Shown one piece after another: positions 24,788 to 32,587 of a stretch of 64,000 nt of DNA; the first letter of the stretch is position 1, and each line of letters begins with the position of its first letter. The translations under genes were made by a program, and so were the position numbers. The DNA lies in assembly GCA_036558905.1 (NCBI GenBank), contig DATBER010000046.1, forward strand, positions 8,398 to 72,397, written 5' to 3'. Origin of the DNA: DASXRA01 sp036558905. GTDB lineage: Bacteria > Actinomycetota > Actinomycetes > Mycobacteriales > Jatrophihabitantaceae. The notes beneath the pieces are model-generated. The model worked only from the letters and a program-made list of their open reading frames with translations. It did no database searches and had not been told where the DNA came from.

Positions 24788-27139
24788 CTAGAGCTTTTCC
24801 AATGCGGCGTAGCGCAGGACCAGCCACTTGACGCCGGCGCTGCCGAAGTCGATCTGGGCCTGCGCCTGCTCGCCCGAGCCGCGGGTGTCGACCACGGTGC
24901 CCAGCCCCCAGGCGTCGTGGGTGACCCGGTCGCCCTTCTCCAGGGCGAGCACGGCCCGGTTGCCGACGCCGCCCCGCAGGCCGCCGCTGCGCAGCCGGGA
25001 CGCGGCTAGTTGCTCCTGCGCCGAGCGGCGCGGGGCGACCCGGTACCCGTGGTCGCTGTACCGGCTCGGAGCGTCGTCGCCGTATCCCCCGACGAACGGC
25101 TGCCGGTCGACGGCGCCGCTCCACTCGACCAGCTCGCCCGGCACCTCGTCGAGGAACCGCGACGGCGGGTTCCACTGCGGCCGGCCCCACGCGCTGCGAG
25201 CCAGGGCCCGGGACAGGTACAGCCGCTCGCGTGCCCGGGTGATGCCGACGTAGGCCAGCCGGCGCTCCTCGGCCAGCTCCTTCTCGTCCATCTGCGCCCG
25301 CTGGTGGGGGAAGACGCCGTCCTCCAGGCCGGTCAGGAACACGACCGGGAACTCCAGCCCCTTCGCGGTGTGCAGGGTCATCAACGTGACGACGCCGCCG
25401 CTCGCGTCGGGCACCGTGTCGGCGTCGGACACCAGCGACACCTGCTCGAGGAAGGCGTCCAGGTCGCCGGCCTCGTCGGTGCCCTGGCGCTGTTCCTCGA
25501 ACTCGCGGGCCACGCTGACGAGTTCGCGCAGGTTGTCGATGCGGCCCTCGTCCTGGGGGTCCTTGCTGGCCTCGAGCTCGCGCAGGTAGCCGGTCTTGTC
25601 GAGGACGGCCTCCAGAATCTCGCTGGGCGTGCCGTCGATACCCACCGCGCGCAGATCGGTGAGCAGGGTCTCGAAATCGCGAATTGCCCCCAGGGAACGC
25701 GGATTCATGCCCGGCGCGGCGTCGGCCCGGTCGAGCGCGGCACCGTAGGAGATGCCCTCCTGTTCGGCCAGCGCCGCGACACAGGCCTGGGCGCGATCGC
25801 CGATGCCCCGGCGGGGGGTGTTGAGGATGCGACGCAGGCTCACCACGTCGTCGGGGTTGGCGATCACCCGCAGGTAGGCCAGCGCGTCCCGGACCTCGCG
25901 CCGCTCGTAGAAGCGCACGCCGCCGACGACCCGGTACGGCAACCCGACCCGGATGAACACTTCCTCGAAGACACGGGACTGGGCGTTCGTCCGGTAGAAC
26001 ACCGCCACGTCCGACGGGGTGTACTTCTCGACCTGCTGGGCCACCCAGGCCGCCTCGTCGTGCTCGTTCTCGGCGACGTAGCCCTCGATCGGCTCGCCCG
26101 CCCCGGCGTCGGACCACAGGTTCTTCGGCTTGCGATCCGGGTTGCGGGCGATGACGGCGTTGGCCGCGTTGAGGATCGTCTGCGTGGAGCGGTAGTTCTG
26201 CTCGAGCAGGATCGTCGTCGCGTCGGGGTAGTCGCGCTCGAACTCGAGGATGTTGCGGATCGTCGCCCCGCGGAACGCGTAGATGGACTGGTCGGCGTCG
26301 CCCACCACGGCCAGTTCGGAGCGGCCGTCGCCCTCGCCGACCAGTTCGCGCACCAGCACGTACTGGGCGTGGTTGGTGTCCTGGTACTCGTCCACCAGCA
26401 CGTGCCGGAACCGCTGCCGATACCGCTCGGCGATGTCCTTGTGCTGCTGCAGCAGCTCGACGGTCGCCATGATCAGGTCGTCGAAGTCGAGCGCGTGGGC
26501 CTCGTGCAGCCGCGCCTGGTAGCGGGTGTACGCCTCGGCGAGCACCTTCTCGTGGGCGTTGCTGGCCTGGTCGGACCAGACCTCGGGCGTGACGAGTTCG
26601 TTCTTGAGGTTGCTCATCTGGCCGCACAGCGACTTCGGCGGGTACCGCTTGAGGTCGAGGTCGAGCTCGCGGCCCACCAGGGTCATCAGCCGCACCGAGT
26701 CGTCGGCGTCGTAGATGGAGAACGACGACTTGAAACCCAGCACGTTGCCGTCGGCGCGCAGGATGCGCACGCACATCGAGTGGAAGGTGCTGACCCACAT
26801 CGACCGGGCCCGCGGGCCGACGAGCGCAGCGACCCGCTCCTTCATCTCGCCGGCCGCCTTGTTGGTGAACGTGATGGCCAGGATCTGGTTGGGCCGGGCG
26901 TCGCGCTCGGCCAGCAGGTAGGCCACCCGATGGGTCAGTACCCGGGTCTTGCCCGACCCGGCTCCCGCCACGATGAGCAGGGGGGTGCCCTGATGAACGA
27001 CCGCCTTGCGCTGCTGGGGGTTCAGCCCGTCCAGCAGGGTGTCCGGATCGACCGCGAGCGGCATCCCGCGCCGTTTCTTGGGCGCCTTCTCGGCCGCCTG
27101 GTCCGGCAGCGTGAACAGGGTGTCGGCGTCGCTCGTCAT
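24788..27139 (-). CDS. pcrA: ATP-dependent DNA helicase PcrA/UvrD1
   Basis: 783-aa superfamily 1A 3'-5' helicase acting in excision repair and replication restart. It contains Walker A VAGAGSGKT near residues 61-69, VDEYQDTNHAQY near 249-260 (DEXQ box), QNYRSTQTILNAAN near 310-323, LHTAKGLEFPVVFLTGLE near 579-596 and YVGITRARERLYLSRA near 621-636. A C-terminal Tudor-like domain ends VKWLVLRYAALEKL. I start at ATG 27139; extending to 27346 would add a 69-residue Arg/Pro/Ala tail that merely translates a GC repeat. It lies beside chorismate mutase, as in M. tuberculosis. Confidence 0.94.
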   Translation of the reverse strand: MTSDADTLFTLPDQAAEKAPKKRRGMPLAVDPDTLLDGLNPQQRKAVVHQGTPLLIVAGAGSGKTRVLTHRVAYLLAERDARPNQILAITFTNKAAGEMKERVAALVGPRARSMWVSTFHSMCVRILRADGNVLGFKSSFSIYDADDSVRLMTLVGRELDLDLKRYPPKSLCGQMSNLKNELVTPEVWSDQASNAHEKVLAEAYTRYQARLHEAHALDFDDLIMATVELLQQHKDIAERYRQRFRHVLVDEYQDTNHAQYVLVRELVGEGDGRSELAVVGDADQSIYAFRGATIRNILEFERDYPDATTILLEQNYRSTQTILNAANAVIARNPDRKPKNLWSDAGAGEPIEGYVAENEHDEAAWVAQQVEKYTPSDVAVFYRTNAQSRVFEEVFIRVGLPYRVVGGVRFYERREVRDALAYLRVIANPDDVVSLRRILNTPRRGIGDRAQACVAALAEQEGISYGAALDRADAAPGMNPRSLGAIRDFETLLTDLRAVGIDGTPSEILEAVLDKTGYLRELEASKDPQDEGRIDNLRELVSVAREFEEQRQGTDEAGDLDAFLEQVSLVSDADTVPDASGGVVTLMTLHTAKGLEFPVVFLTGLEDGVFPHQRAQMDEKELAEERRLAYVGITRARERLYLSRALARSAWGRPQWNPPSRFLDEVPGELVEWSGAVDRQPFVGGYGDDAPSRYSDHGYRVAPRRSAQEQLAASRLRSGGLRGGVGNRAVLALEKGDRVTHDAWGLGTVVDTRGSGEQAQAQIDFGSAGVKWLVLRYAALEKL

Positions 27140-27175
27140 CTCGCCGACCAGCCTACGGCGGCCCACCGTCAGCGG

Positions 27176-27285
27176 CCGGTACGCCGGTGCGGCGGGTACG
27201 CCGGTACGGCCGGCGCGGCCCGGCGCGGCCGGTGCGGCCCGGCGCGGCCAGGGCGGGGCGGGCGGCGCGGCCGGGCCGAGCGGTC
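27176..27285. repeat. GC-rich degenerate repeat upstream of pcrA
   Basis: Tandem variants of GGTACGCC and GGCGCGGCC fill the region upstream of the pcrA start. Each step is about 9-12 bases and the order is irregular. It would be transcribed as part of the pcrA leader if the promoter lies further upstream. Confidence 0.6.
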
Positions 27286-27319
27286 CGTCTCTCATGGTGA
27301 GACGCGCATCCCACTCGGG

Positions 27320-27349
27320 TTGCCGCGGCGCGTCCCGGCATGGCACGAT
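27320..27349 (+). promoter_or_regulatory. candidate promoter for the chorismate mutase leader transcript
   Basis: TTGCCG (27320-27325) and CACGAT (27344-27349) are separated by 18 bases. The leader GTG follows seven bases after the -10-like box, where a start site would be expected. The transcript may therefore be leaderless. This is inference from spacing only. Confidence 0.4.
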
Positions 27350-27356
27350 CGATTCC

Positions 27357-27416
27357 GTGCTGAGCCGCCACGAGTTCTTTTATGGGTACCCCACGGTGCC
27401 CGTCGCTGTCGGCTGA
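27357..27416 (+). CDS. aromatic amino acid leader peptide (putative attenuator)
   Basis: A 19-codon reading frame, starting GTG CTG AGC and ending at TGA 27414-27416. It encodes VLSRHEFFYGYPTVPVAVG. Codons 7-11 read Phe-Phe-Tyr-Gly-Tyr: four aromatic residues in five. Sixteen bases after its stop comes a strong terminator hairpin, and 46 bases after that the chorismate mutase gene, the branch enzyme for Phe and Tyr. This is the arrangement of ribosome-mediated attenuation: stalling at scarce Phe or Tyr would prevent terminator formation. There is no clear ribosome site, consistent with a leaderless start. Expression is unproven. Confidence 0.7.
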   Translation: MLSRHEFFYGYPTVPVAVG

Positions 27417-27431
27417 CCACACAGACCGCAG

Positions 27432-27458
27432 ACGCCCCGGGCCCGCAGCCCGGGGCGT
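27432..27458 (+). terminator. attenuator terminator upstream of chorismate mutase
   Basis: ACGCCCCGGGC (27432-27442) pairs perfectly with GCCCGGGGCGT (27448-27458) across a 5-nt loop. It is followed by TTCTCGTC. It stands between the Phe/Tyr-rich leader peptide and the chorismate mutase gene, where it would block read-through unless an alternative fold forms. Confidence 0.75.
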
Positions 27459-27504
27459 TTCTCGTCACCGGCGCCGGGTGCGGACACCATCGAAGGGAAA
27501 CCCG

Positions 27505-27798
27505 ATGACCATGGCAACCGCCGCCGAACAATCAGCGCTGGAGGAAAACCCCGACAGCGCCGACGCGATCCCGGCCCTGCGCGGCCAGATCGACGCCCTG
27601 GACGACGCCATCACTCGGCTGGTCGCCGAGCGCGTGCGCCTGTCCAAGCGGGTCCAGGCCGCGCGCATGAACGCCGGGGGTACTCGCGTCGAGCTGGGTC
27701 GCGAACGCATCATCCTCGACACCTACCGCACCGCGCTCGGCCCCGAGGGTGCGCACCTCGGCGACGCCGTGCTGCGCGTGTGCCGCGGCGCGCGCTGA
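27505..27798 (+). CDS. chorismate mutase (AroQ type, monofunctional)
   Basis: 97-aa all-helical chorismate mutase, converting chorismate to prephenate at the head of the Phe and Tyr branches. The signature ALRGQIDALDDAITRLVAERVRLSKRVQAAR is split here as LRGQIDALDDAI (residues 25-36) and LVAERVRLSKRVQAARM (39-55). The conserved active-site Arg, Lys and Glu positions are plausible, and VELGRERIILD (63-73) follows. ATG 27505 has AAGGGA nine bases upstream. It is the gene controlled by the preceding leader and terminator, and neighbours pcrA as in mycobacteria. Confidence 0.88.
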   Translation: MTMATAAEQSALEENPDSADAIPALRGQIDALDDAITRLVAERVRLSKRVQAARMNAGGTRVELGRERIILDTYRTALGPEGAHLGDAVLRVCRGAR

Positions 27799-27840
27799 GC
27801 CGTTTGCGGGTCGTCGGCCGGCGCCCGGCAGGATGGACGG

Positions 27841-28554
27841 GTGACAGCAGATATCGAGCGCGTGCTCGTCATCGCCGCCCATCCTGACGACATCGACTTC
27901 GGCGCCGCCGGCACCATTGCCGCCTGGACGGCCGCCGGGGTAGAGGTCGCCTACTGCATCGCCACCTACGGCGACGCCGGCGGGTTCGACGACACCCCGC
28001 GCGAGCAGATGCCGGTGCTACGCGAGGCCGAGCAGTTGGTCGCCGCCAAGGTGCTCGGCGTCGACGACGTGACGTTCCTGGGCTACCCGGACGGCGCGGT
28101 CACGGTCACCCTCGACCTGCGCCGCGACATCTCCCGGCAGATCCGCCGGCTGCGCCCGCAGCGGGTGCTGCTGCCCTCGCCGGAGCGCAACTGGGTGCGC
28201 ATCCCGGCCAGCCACCCGGATCACCTGGCGGTCGGCGAAGCCGCGATGTGCGCCGTGTACCCGGACGCCCGCAACCCGTTCGCGTTCCCCGAACTGCTGG
28301 CCGACGAGGGGCTGGATGCCTGGTCGGTGCCCGAGGTCTGGGTCATGGGCCCTTCGCATCCCGACCACTACGTCGACGTGACCGACACGTTCGACCTCAA
28401 GGTTGCCGCCCTGCAGGCCCACGTGACCCAGACGGCCCACTTCGACGACCTGCCCGGGCGGATCCGGGGCCAGCTGGCCGCCAACGCCGCCGCGGGCGGG
28501 TTGCCCGACGGCCGGCTGGCTGAGATGTACCGGGTGGTGAACGTCCCGGTCTAA
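27841..28554 (+). CDS. PIG-L family N-deacetylase
   Basis: 237-aa zinc-dependent deacetylase related to MshB, Mca and GlcNAc-PI deacetylase. The zinc motif AHPDDIDFGAAG is at residues 13-24 and the third ligand is in SHPDHLAVGEAA near 124-135. It starts at GTG 27841. The substrate could be an N-acetylglucosamine-containing glycan or a mycothiol-related amide; the sequence does not decide. It ends 13 bases before 48-bp repeat copy 3 and converges on the response regulator. Confidence 0.87.
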   Translation: MTADIERVLVIAAHPDDIDFGAAGTIAAWTAAGVEVAYCIATYGDAGGFDDTPREQMPVLREAEQLVAAKVLGVDDVTFLGYPDGAVTVTLDLRRDISRQIRRLRPQRVLLPSPERNWVRIPASHPDHLAVGEAAMCAVYPDARNPFAFPELLADEGLDAWSVPEVWVMGPSHPDHYVDVTDTFDLKVAALQAHVTQTAHFDDLPGRIRGQLAANAAAGGLPDGRLAEMYRVVNVPV

Positions 28555-28567
28555 GGCTCGCCTCCTC

Positions 28568-28615
28568 CGGTTTTGGTCACCGGGCCGGTTATAGGAGACC
28601 TGGTGACCAAAACCG
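28568..28615 (+). repeat. 48-bp palindromic intergenic repeat, copy 3
   Basis: CGGTTTTGGTCACC (28568-28581) pairs perfectly with GGTGACCAAAACCG (28602-28615). The 20-nt centre contains GCCGGTTATAGGAGACC, one base different from copy 2. It fills the gap between the convergent PIG-L and response regulator genes, ending two bases from the latter's stop. Confidence 0.92.
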
Positions 28616-28617
28616 GG

Positions 28618-29253
28618 CTACAGCATGCGGCGGTCGGCGGCCCAGCGGGTGAGCTGATGCCGACTGGACAGCTGCAGCTTGCGCAGCACGTTGGACGCAT
28701 GCGTCTCGACCGTCTTGATCGAGATGTACAGCTCGGCTGCAATCTCCTTGTACGCGTAGCCCCGGGCCAGCAGGCGCAGCACCTCGCGCTCGCGGGGCGT
28801 GAGCTGGTCCAGGTCGGGATCGACCGACGGCGCCACCGGAGCATCGCGGAACGCGTCGAGCACGAAGCCGGCCAGCCGCGGGCTGAACACCACATCGCCC
28901 TCGGCCACCCGGCGCACCGCGTCGGTCAGCTCGGGCGCCGAGATCGTCTTCGTGACGTAGCCCCGCGCACCGGCCCGGATCACGGCGATGACGTCCTCGG
29001 CGGCATCCGACACGGACAAGGCGAGGAACCGCGTGTCCGGTACGTCGTCGGCCACCCCGGCGAGCACGGCCAGACCGCCGCCGTCGGGCATGTGCACGTC
29101 GAGCAGCACCACGTCCGGACGGGTCGAGCGGATGCCCGCGATCGCCTCGGCGACGGTGCCGGCCTCGCCGACCAGCTGCACCGACTCGCCCAGCTCGGCC
29201 CGCACTCCGGACCGGAACATGGCGTGGTCGTCCACGAGAAAGACAGTTGTCAT
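28618..29253 (-). CDS. NarL/LuxR-type response regulator
   Basis: 211-aa two-component regulator. The receiver domain has acidic residues D8-D9, the phosphoacceptor D52 in VVLLDVHMPDGG, and Thr/Lys in YVTKTISAPEL near 104-114. The LuxR-type HTH begins at LTPREREVLRLLARGYAYKE near residue 149. It overlaps the upstream kinase gene by ATGA, so the two form a cognate pair. It probably responds to envelope stress and may control the divergent PspC gene, which is inference from arrangement. Confidence 0.93.
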   Translation of the reverse strand: MTTVFLVDDHAMFRSGVRAELGESVQLVGEAGTVAEAIAGIRSTRPDVVLLDVHMPDGGGLAVLAGVADDVPDTRFLALSVSDAAEDVIAVIRAGARGYVTKTISAPELTDAVRRVAEGDVVFSPRLAGFVLDAFRDAPVAPSVDPDLDQLTPREREVLRLLARGYAYKEIAAELYISIKTVETHASNVLRKLQLSSRHQLTRWAADRRML

Positions 29254-30434
29254 CGCGGCATCCTGATCTCTACTTCGGTTCCCGTACCGGGGCTCGAGCG
29301 CACGCTCACCTGGCCGCCGTGTCGTTCGATGCGGCCGATGATCGAGCCTCGCAGCCCCTGTCGATCATCGTTCACCGCCTCGATGTCGAACCCGACGCCC
29401 CGATCGCGGACGAAGCACAGGCAGGCGTCGTCCTCGACCTCGGCGTACAGCGACACCTCGTCCACCCCGGCGTGCTTGGCCGCGTTCACCAGGGCCTCGC
29501 GGGTGGCCAGGGCCAGAGCGTCGAGCCGGTCGTCGAGCGGTGCGTCGCCGACCACCACGGCGTCGACCTTGATCGCGTACGAGTCCTCGACGTCGGCCGC
29601 CGCCGATTTGAGCGCCTCGCTGAGCTGGCCGGACGCCTCGCGCATCCCGTACAGCAGGGTACGGAGTTCGCGCTCCTGTCCGCGGGCCAGCCGGGTGACC
29701 TCCCGCGGCGAGCCCGCGTTGCGCTGGATGAGCGCCAGCGTCTGCAGCACCGAGTCGTGCAGATGCGCGGCCAGCTCGGCCCGTTCTTGCGAACGGATGC
29801 GTTCGCGTCGCTCGTCGCTCAGGTCGGACACCATGCGCATCCACCACGGGCCGCTCAGCAGCACCAGGCCGATCACCGTCACCACCACGGCGAGCAGTCC
29901 GACGCTGACGGTGGACGAGTTCGCGCGGACGACCACGAAGGTGCCCCCGGTCAGTACCAGGGCGGCGCCGCCGATCAGCCGGATCCGGCCGACCGTGCCG
30001 CCGGCGCCGAGCGAGCGCTGCGACGAGCGCCACCAGCTCTCCCGCTGTCCCTCGCTGGCCTGCCGCCAGATGAGCGCACCGCCGAAGATGGCCAGCGTGA
30101 CCGGAATGAGCAACGAGCCCAGCGGCATTGTCCGGGTGACGCCGAATACCGCGGCGACGACCAGCACCGCTCCGGCGGCGTAGGCCACCCAGTCGCCGAA
30201 CCGGGAGCGAGGCTTGGTGCCCGGCGGCGGCGGCACGACGATCCAGTACGCCCCGTAGAGAATGACGCCCAGGCCGTCGGCGAACGCGAGCAGGATGAAC
30301 GCCAGCCGCACCCGGCTCGGCGGTATGCGCAGATGGTCGGCGATGCCGCTGGCCACTCCGCCGAGCAGCTTGCGATTGGCGCGCCGGTAGAGCCGGGGCG
30401 GCCCCGACGCGTTCTCGTCTACCGGATTCATCAA
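29250..30434 (-). CDS. PspC-domain sensor histidine kinase
   Basis: 394-aa membrane kinase. Residues about 12-70 form a PspC domain (LYRRANRKLLGGVASGIADHLR split around residue 25, then a membrane helix). Three or four more helices lie at about 80-200. A HisKA_3 dimerisation helix has the phosphorylated His in ELAAHLHDSVLQTLALIQR near residues 219-237. The HATPase domain includes TREALVNAAKHAG near 319-331 and DRGVGFD. PspC-fused kinases are common in actinobacteria. It is paired with the response regulator by a four-base overlap and diverges from a second PspC protein. Confidence 0.9.
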   Translation of the reverse strand: MMNPVDENASGPPRLYRRANRKLLGGVASGIADHLRIPPSRVRLAFILLAFADGLGVILYGAYWIVVPPPPGTKPRSRFGDWVAYAAGAVLVVAAVFGVTRTMPLGSLLIPVTLAIFGGALIWRQASEGQRESWWRSSQRSLGAGGTVGRIRLIGGAALVLTGGTFVVVRANSSTVSVGLLAVVVTVIGLVLLSGPWWMRMVSDLSDERRERIRSQERAELAAHLHDSVLQTLALIQRNAGSPREVTRLARGQERELRTLLYGMREASGQLSEALKSAAADVEDSYAIKVDAVVVGDAPLDDRLDALALATREALVNAAKHAGVDEVSLYAEVEDDACLCFVRDRGVGFDIEAVNDDRQGLRGSIIGRIERHGGQVSVRSSPGTGTEVEIRMPR

Positions 30435-30555
30435 GGCAATGATCCAGGGTTCTTCGTGCCCGCTGCATCAGGCACCGCCCGGAACCTGGATCTCAGGGTC
30501 GAATCAGGGGCGTGCCCGATGCCCGCGGCACCCGTCCTGGACCATCCTCGATGCC

Positions 30556-31980
30556 ATGACCTCGATATCCGAGACGACGCCGGCCGGTTCGCCGGCAGAT
30601 ACGCCGTCGCCCAGCGCCCGGCCCGTGCCGCCCCCGCCGGACGACACGAGCGGTGCGGGTGGCCCCGGCGGGGCGAGTGGGCCGAGTGGGTCTGGTGGGC
30701 CGCCGCCCGGCGGGCCGCCGCCGCAGGGACCGCCGCCCGGCGGGCCGACCTTCCCGCCACCGCCCTCCGCGGGACCGCCCCCGACCGCACCCCGGCTGCT
30801 GCGCCGCAGCTACTCCAACCGGGTGGCGGCCGGTGTGGCCGGCGGGCTGGGCGAGTACTTCGGCGTGGACCCGGTGCTGTTCCGGGTACTGTTCGCGGTC
30901 ACCGCGTTCTTTGGCGGGGCCGGCATCCTGGCCTACATCGTCGCCTGGGCGGCCATCCCGGAACGGGACGCCCCGCACGCACCGATCGACCGTCTCGTCG
31001 GCGGCGGGCGCCGGTCGAACATCCCGATGTGGCTGCTGACCGTCGCGGCGGTCATCGTCGCCTGGGGCCTGCTGTTCAGCTGGTGGTCGCCCTGGCGGTT
31101 GGTGGGCTGGACCCTGTTGCCGCTGACGCTCGCCGGGCTGGTGCTGGCGATCGCCCTCTCTCGGCGCCCGCCGGCGACCGGCGAGCCGAGCGCGCCCGCG
31201 GCTCCCGCGGACCCGGGCGCCGCCGCCGTGTCTGGTGCGGTCCCGGCGGGTGCGGTGCCGGCCGGTGCGGTGCCGGCCGGTGCGGTCCCGGCCGGCGCGG
31301 TCCCGGCCGGCCAAGCCGCGCCGACCACTGTCCTGCCCCCGGAAGGGCCGCCGGCCTGGGTGGTCGCGAGTCGCGAACGGCGTCGCCGCTCCCGGCCGGT
31401 GCGCTGGGCGACGTTCGCCGCGATCGTCGCGGGCCTGGCCGTGACCGCGATCGTCGATGCGACGACGGGCATTGCCATCCCCGTGTACATCTGGGTGTTC
31501 CAGCTGATCCTGCTGGCCGGACTGATCATCGGCGCCGCGCTGCGCCGGCCGTTCTGGTGGGGCGCGCTGCTGCTCATCCCCAGCGCGATCCTCTCGTTCG
31601 TGTTCGCCGGCTGCCGGGTGAGCCTGCACGACGGGTCCGGCTACAACGCCTACACCCCGCACTCGGCCGCCGAGCTCAAGGACAACTACAGCAACGCGTT
31701 CGGCCGGACCACGCTCGACCTGAGCTCGCTGCCCCGGCCCGACGCGTCGCGCACCGTGCACGTGCGGCTGGCCGCCGGGCAGGTCCGGCTGATCGTGCCG
31801 CCGTCACTGCCGGTGAACGTGCACGCCAACGTGCACCTCGGCGATGTGCGCATCGACGGCCGCGACGACTCGAGCGGCATGGGGCTGGACACGGACCCGA
31901 TCACTACGGCGGCCAGCCCGGCGCTGACCTTCGACGTCCAGATCAACGCGGGCGACCTACAGATCGACCGCTCGCCCTGA
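30556..31980 (+). CDS. PspC domain membrane protein with LiaF-like C-terminus
   Basis: 474 aa. An N-terminal Pro/Gly-rich disordered segment covers residues 1-80. A PspC domain follows (RSYSNRVAAGVAGGLGEYFG near 90-109, then AYIVAWAAIPER). Several membrane helices and a linker contain five consecutive AVPAG-type pentapeptides near 225-252, encoded by a 15-bp repeat. More helices follow, then an extracytoplasmic beta-rich domain (VRLAAGQVRLIVPPSLPVNV near 412-431) resembling the LiaF/DUF4097 C-terminal fold. It may be the inhibitor or partner of the divergent kinase/regulator pair, as in LiaFSR. Confidence 0.82.
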   Translation: MTSISETTPAGSPADTPSPSARPVPPPPDDTSGAGGPGGASGPSGSGGPPPGGPPPQGPPPGGPTFPPPPSAGPPPTAPRLLRRSYSNRVAAGVAGGLGEYFGVDPVLFRVLFAVTAFFGGAGILAYIVAWAAIPERDAPHAPIDRLVGGGRRSNIPMWLLTVAAVIVAWGLLFSWWSPWRLVGWTLLPLTLAGLVLAIALSRRPPATGEPSAPAAPADPGAAAVSGAVPAGAVPAGAVPAGAVPAGAVPAGQAAPTTVLPPEGPPAWVVASRERRRRSRPVRWATFAAIVAGLAVTAIVDATTGIAIPVYIWVFQLILLAGLIIGAALRRPFWWGALLLIPSAILSFVFAGCRVSLHDGSGYNAYTPHSAAELKDNYSNAFGRTTLDLSSLPRPDASRTVHVRLAAGQVRLIVPPSLPVNVHANVHLGDVRIDGRDDSSGMGLDTDPITTAASPALTFDVQINAGDLQIDRSP

Positions 31981-32145
31981 CGGCGCCAGGGCGCATCGGG
32001 CGCCGGCCCGCCGGGCGCCGCAGGCCCGCCCGGTGCCGCCGGGTCGCTTCGGCCCTCGGCCCACCGGGCGCCTCGGTCCGCACGGTCCGCCCGGTCCGCC
32101 AGGTCGCCTCGGCCTCGGCCCACCGGGCGCCTCGGTCCGCACGGT
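31981..32145. repeat. irregular GC repeat leading into the minisatellite
   Basis: Immediately after the PspC gene stop. It includes a direct repeat of about 48 bases (32042-32090 and 32102-32149, near-identical, both running from GGTCGC to GGTCCGC with CCACCGGGCGCCTC in the middle). The 607-base gap to the next gene (31981-32587) has no supportable coding sequence. Confidence 0.75.
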
Positions 32146-32415
32146 CCGCGAGATCCGCGAGATCCGCCAGATCCGCCAGATCCGCCAGGTCCGCAAGGTC
32201 GCCACGGCCCGCCAGGTCCGCCAGATCCGCCCGGTCCGCCCGGTCCGCCCGGTCGCCACGGTCCGCCCGGTCGCCACGGCCCGCCAGGTCGCCACGGCCC
32301 GCCAGGTCGCCACGGTCCGCCAGGTCCGCCAGGTCCGCCAGGTCGCCACAGCCCGCCAGGGCGCCACGGCCCGCCAGGTCCGCCAGGTCCGCCAGGTCCG
32401 CCCGGTCCGCCCGGT
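32146..32415. repeat. 9-bp minisatellite, 30 tandem units
   Basis: Thirty consecutive 9-mers without a phase slip (270 bases). The main forms are CCGCCAGGT, CCGCCCGGT, CCGCCAGAT and CGCCACGGC/T. The units alternate in blocks, suggesting repeated local duplication. It lies between the convergent PspC gene and the MurNAc-cluster permease. All six frames read through it as tripeptide repeats, which is a by-product of the 9-base period. Confidence 0.95.
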
Positions 32416-32424
32416 GTGGTAGTT

Positions 32425-32504
32425 ACCGCGCCGGGCGGTGCGCCGACAGCCGCAGCCATCTTCGCTCCCACCGCAGAGGCGCGCATTTACCGCACCGGGC
32501 GGTA
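32425..32504. repeat. two ACCGC-N5-GCGGT hairpins
   Basis: ACCGCGCCGGGCGGT (32425-32439) and TACCGCACCGGGCGGTA (32488-32504). Each is a perfect short stem with a 5-nt loop, preceded by TT or TTT. The same motif recurs near the right edge of the window. The second hairpin lies 84 bases past the stop of the permease gene. Confidence 0.75.
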
Positions 32505-32587
32505 GCCGCGCGCCAGCACGCCGACCCGGTCGCACCCCGAGACCGCGTACGTGCCGAAGCCAGCGCTCGGACGACCGCGCAGTGCGC

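Noticed and set aside
32146..32415. Possible CRISPR or integron-type array
   Set aside because: Units are 9 bases long and contiguous, with no spacers.
31686..32486. Minus-strand frame giving a collagen-like Gly-Gly-Pro/Trp-Arg-Pro repeat protein
   Set aside because: The glycine pattern is broken every other unit, the frame runs backwards through the C-terminus of the PspC gene, no ribosome site or signal is present, and all frames across a 9-base tandem repeat are open by construction.
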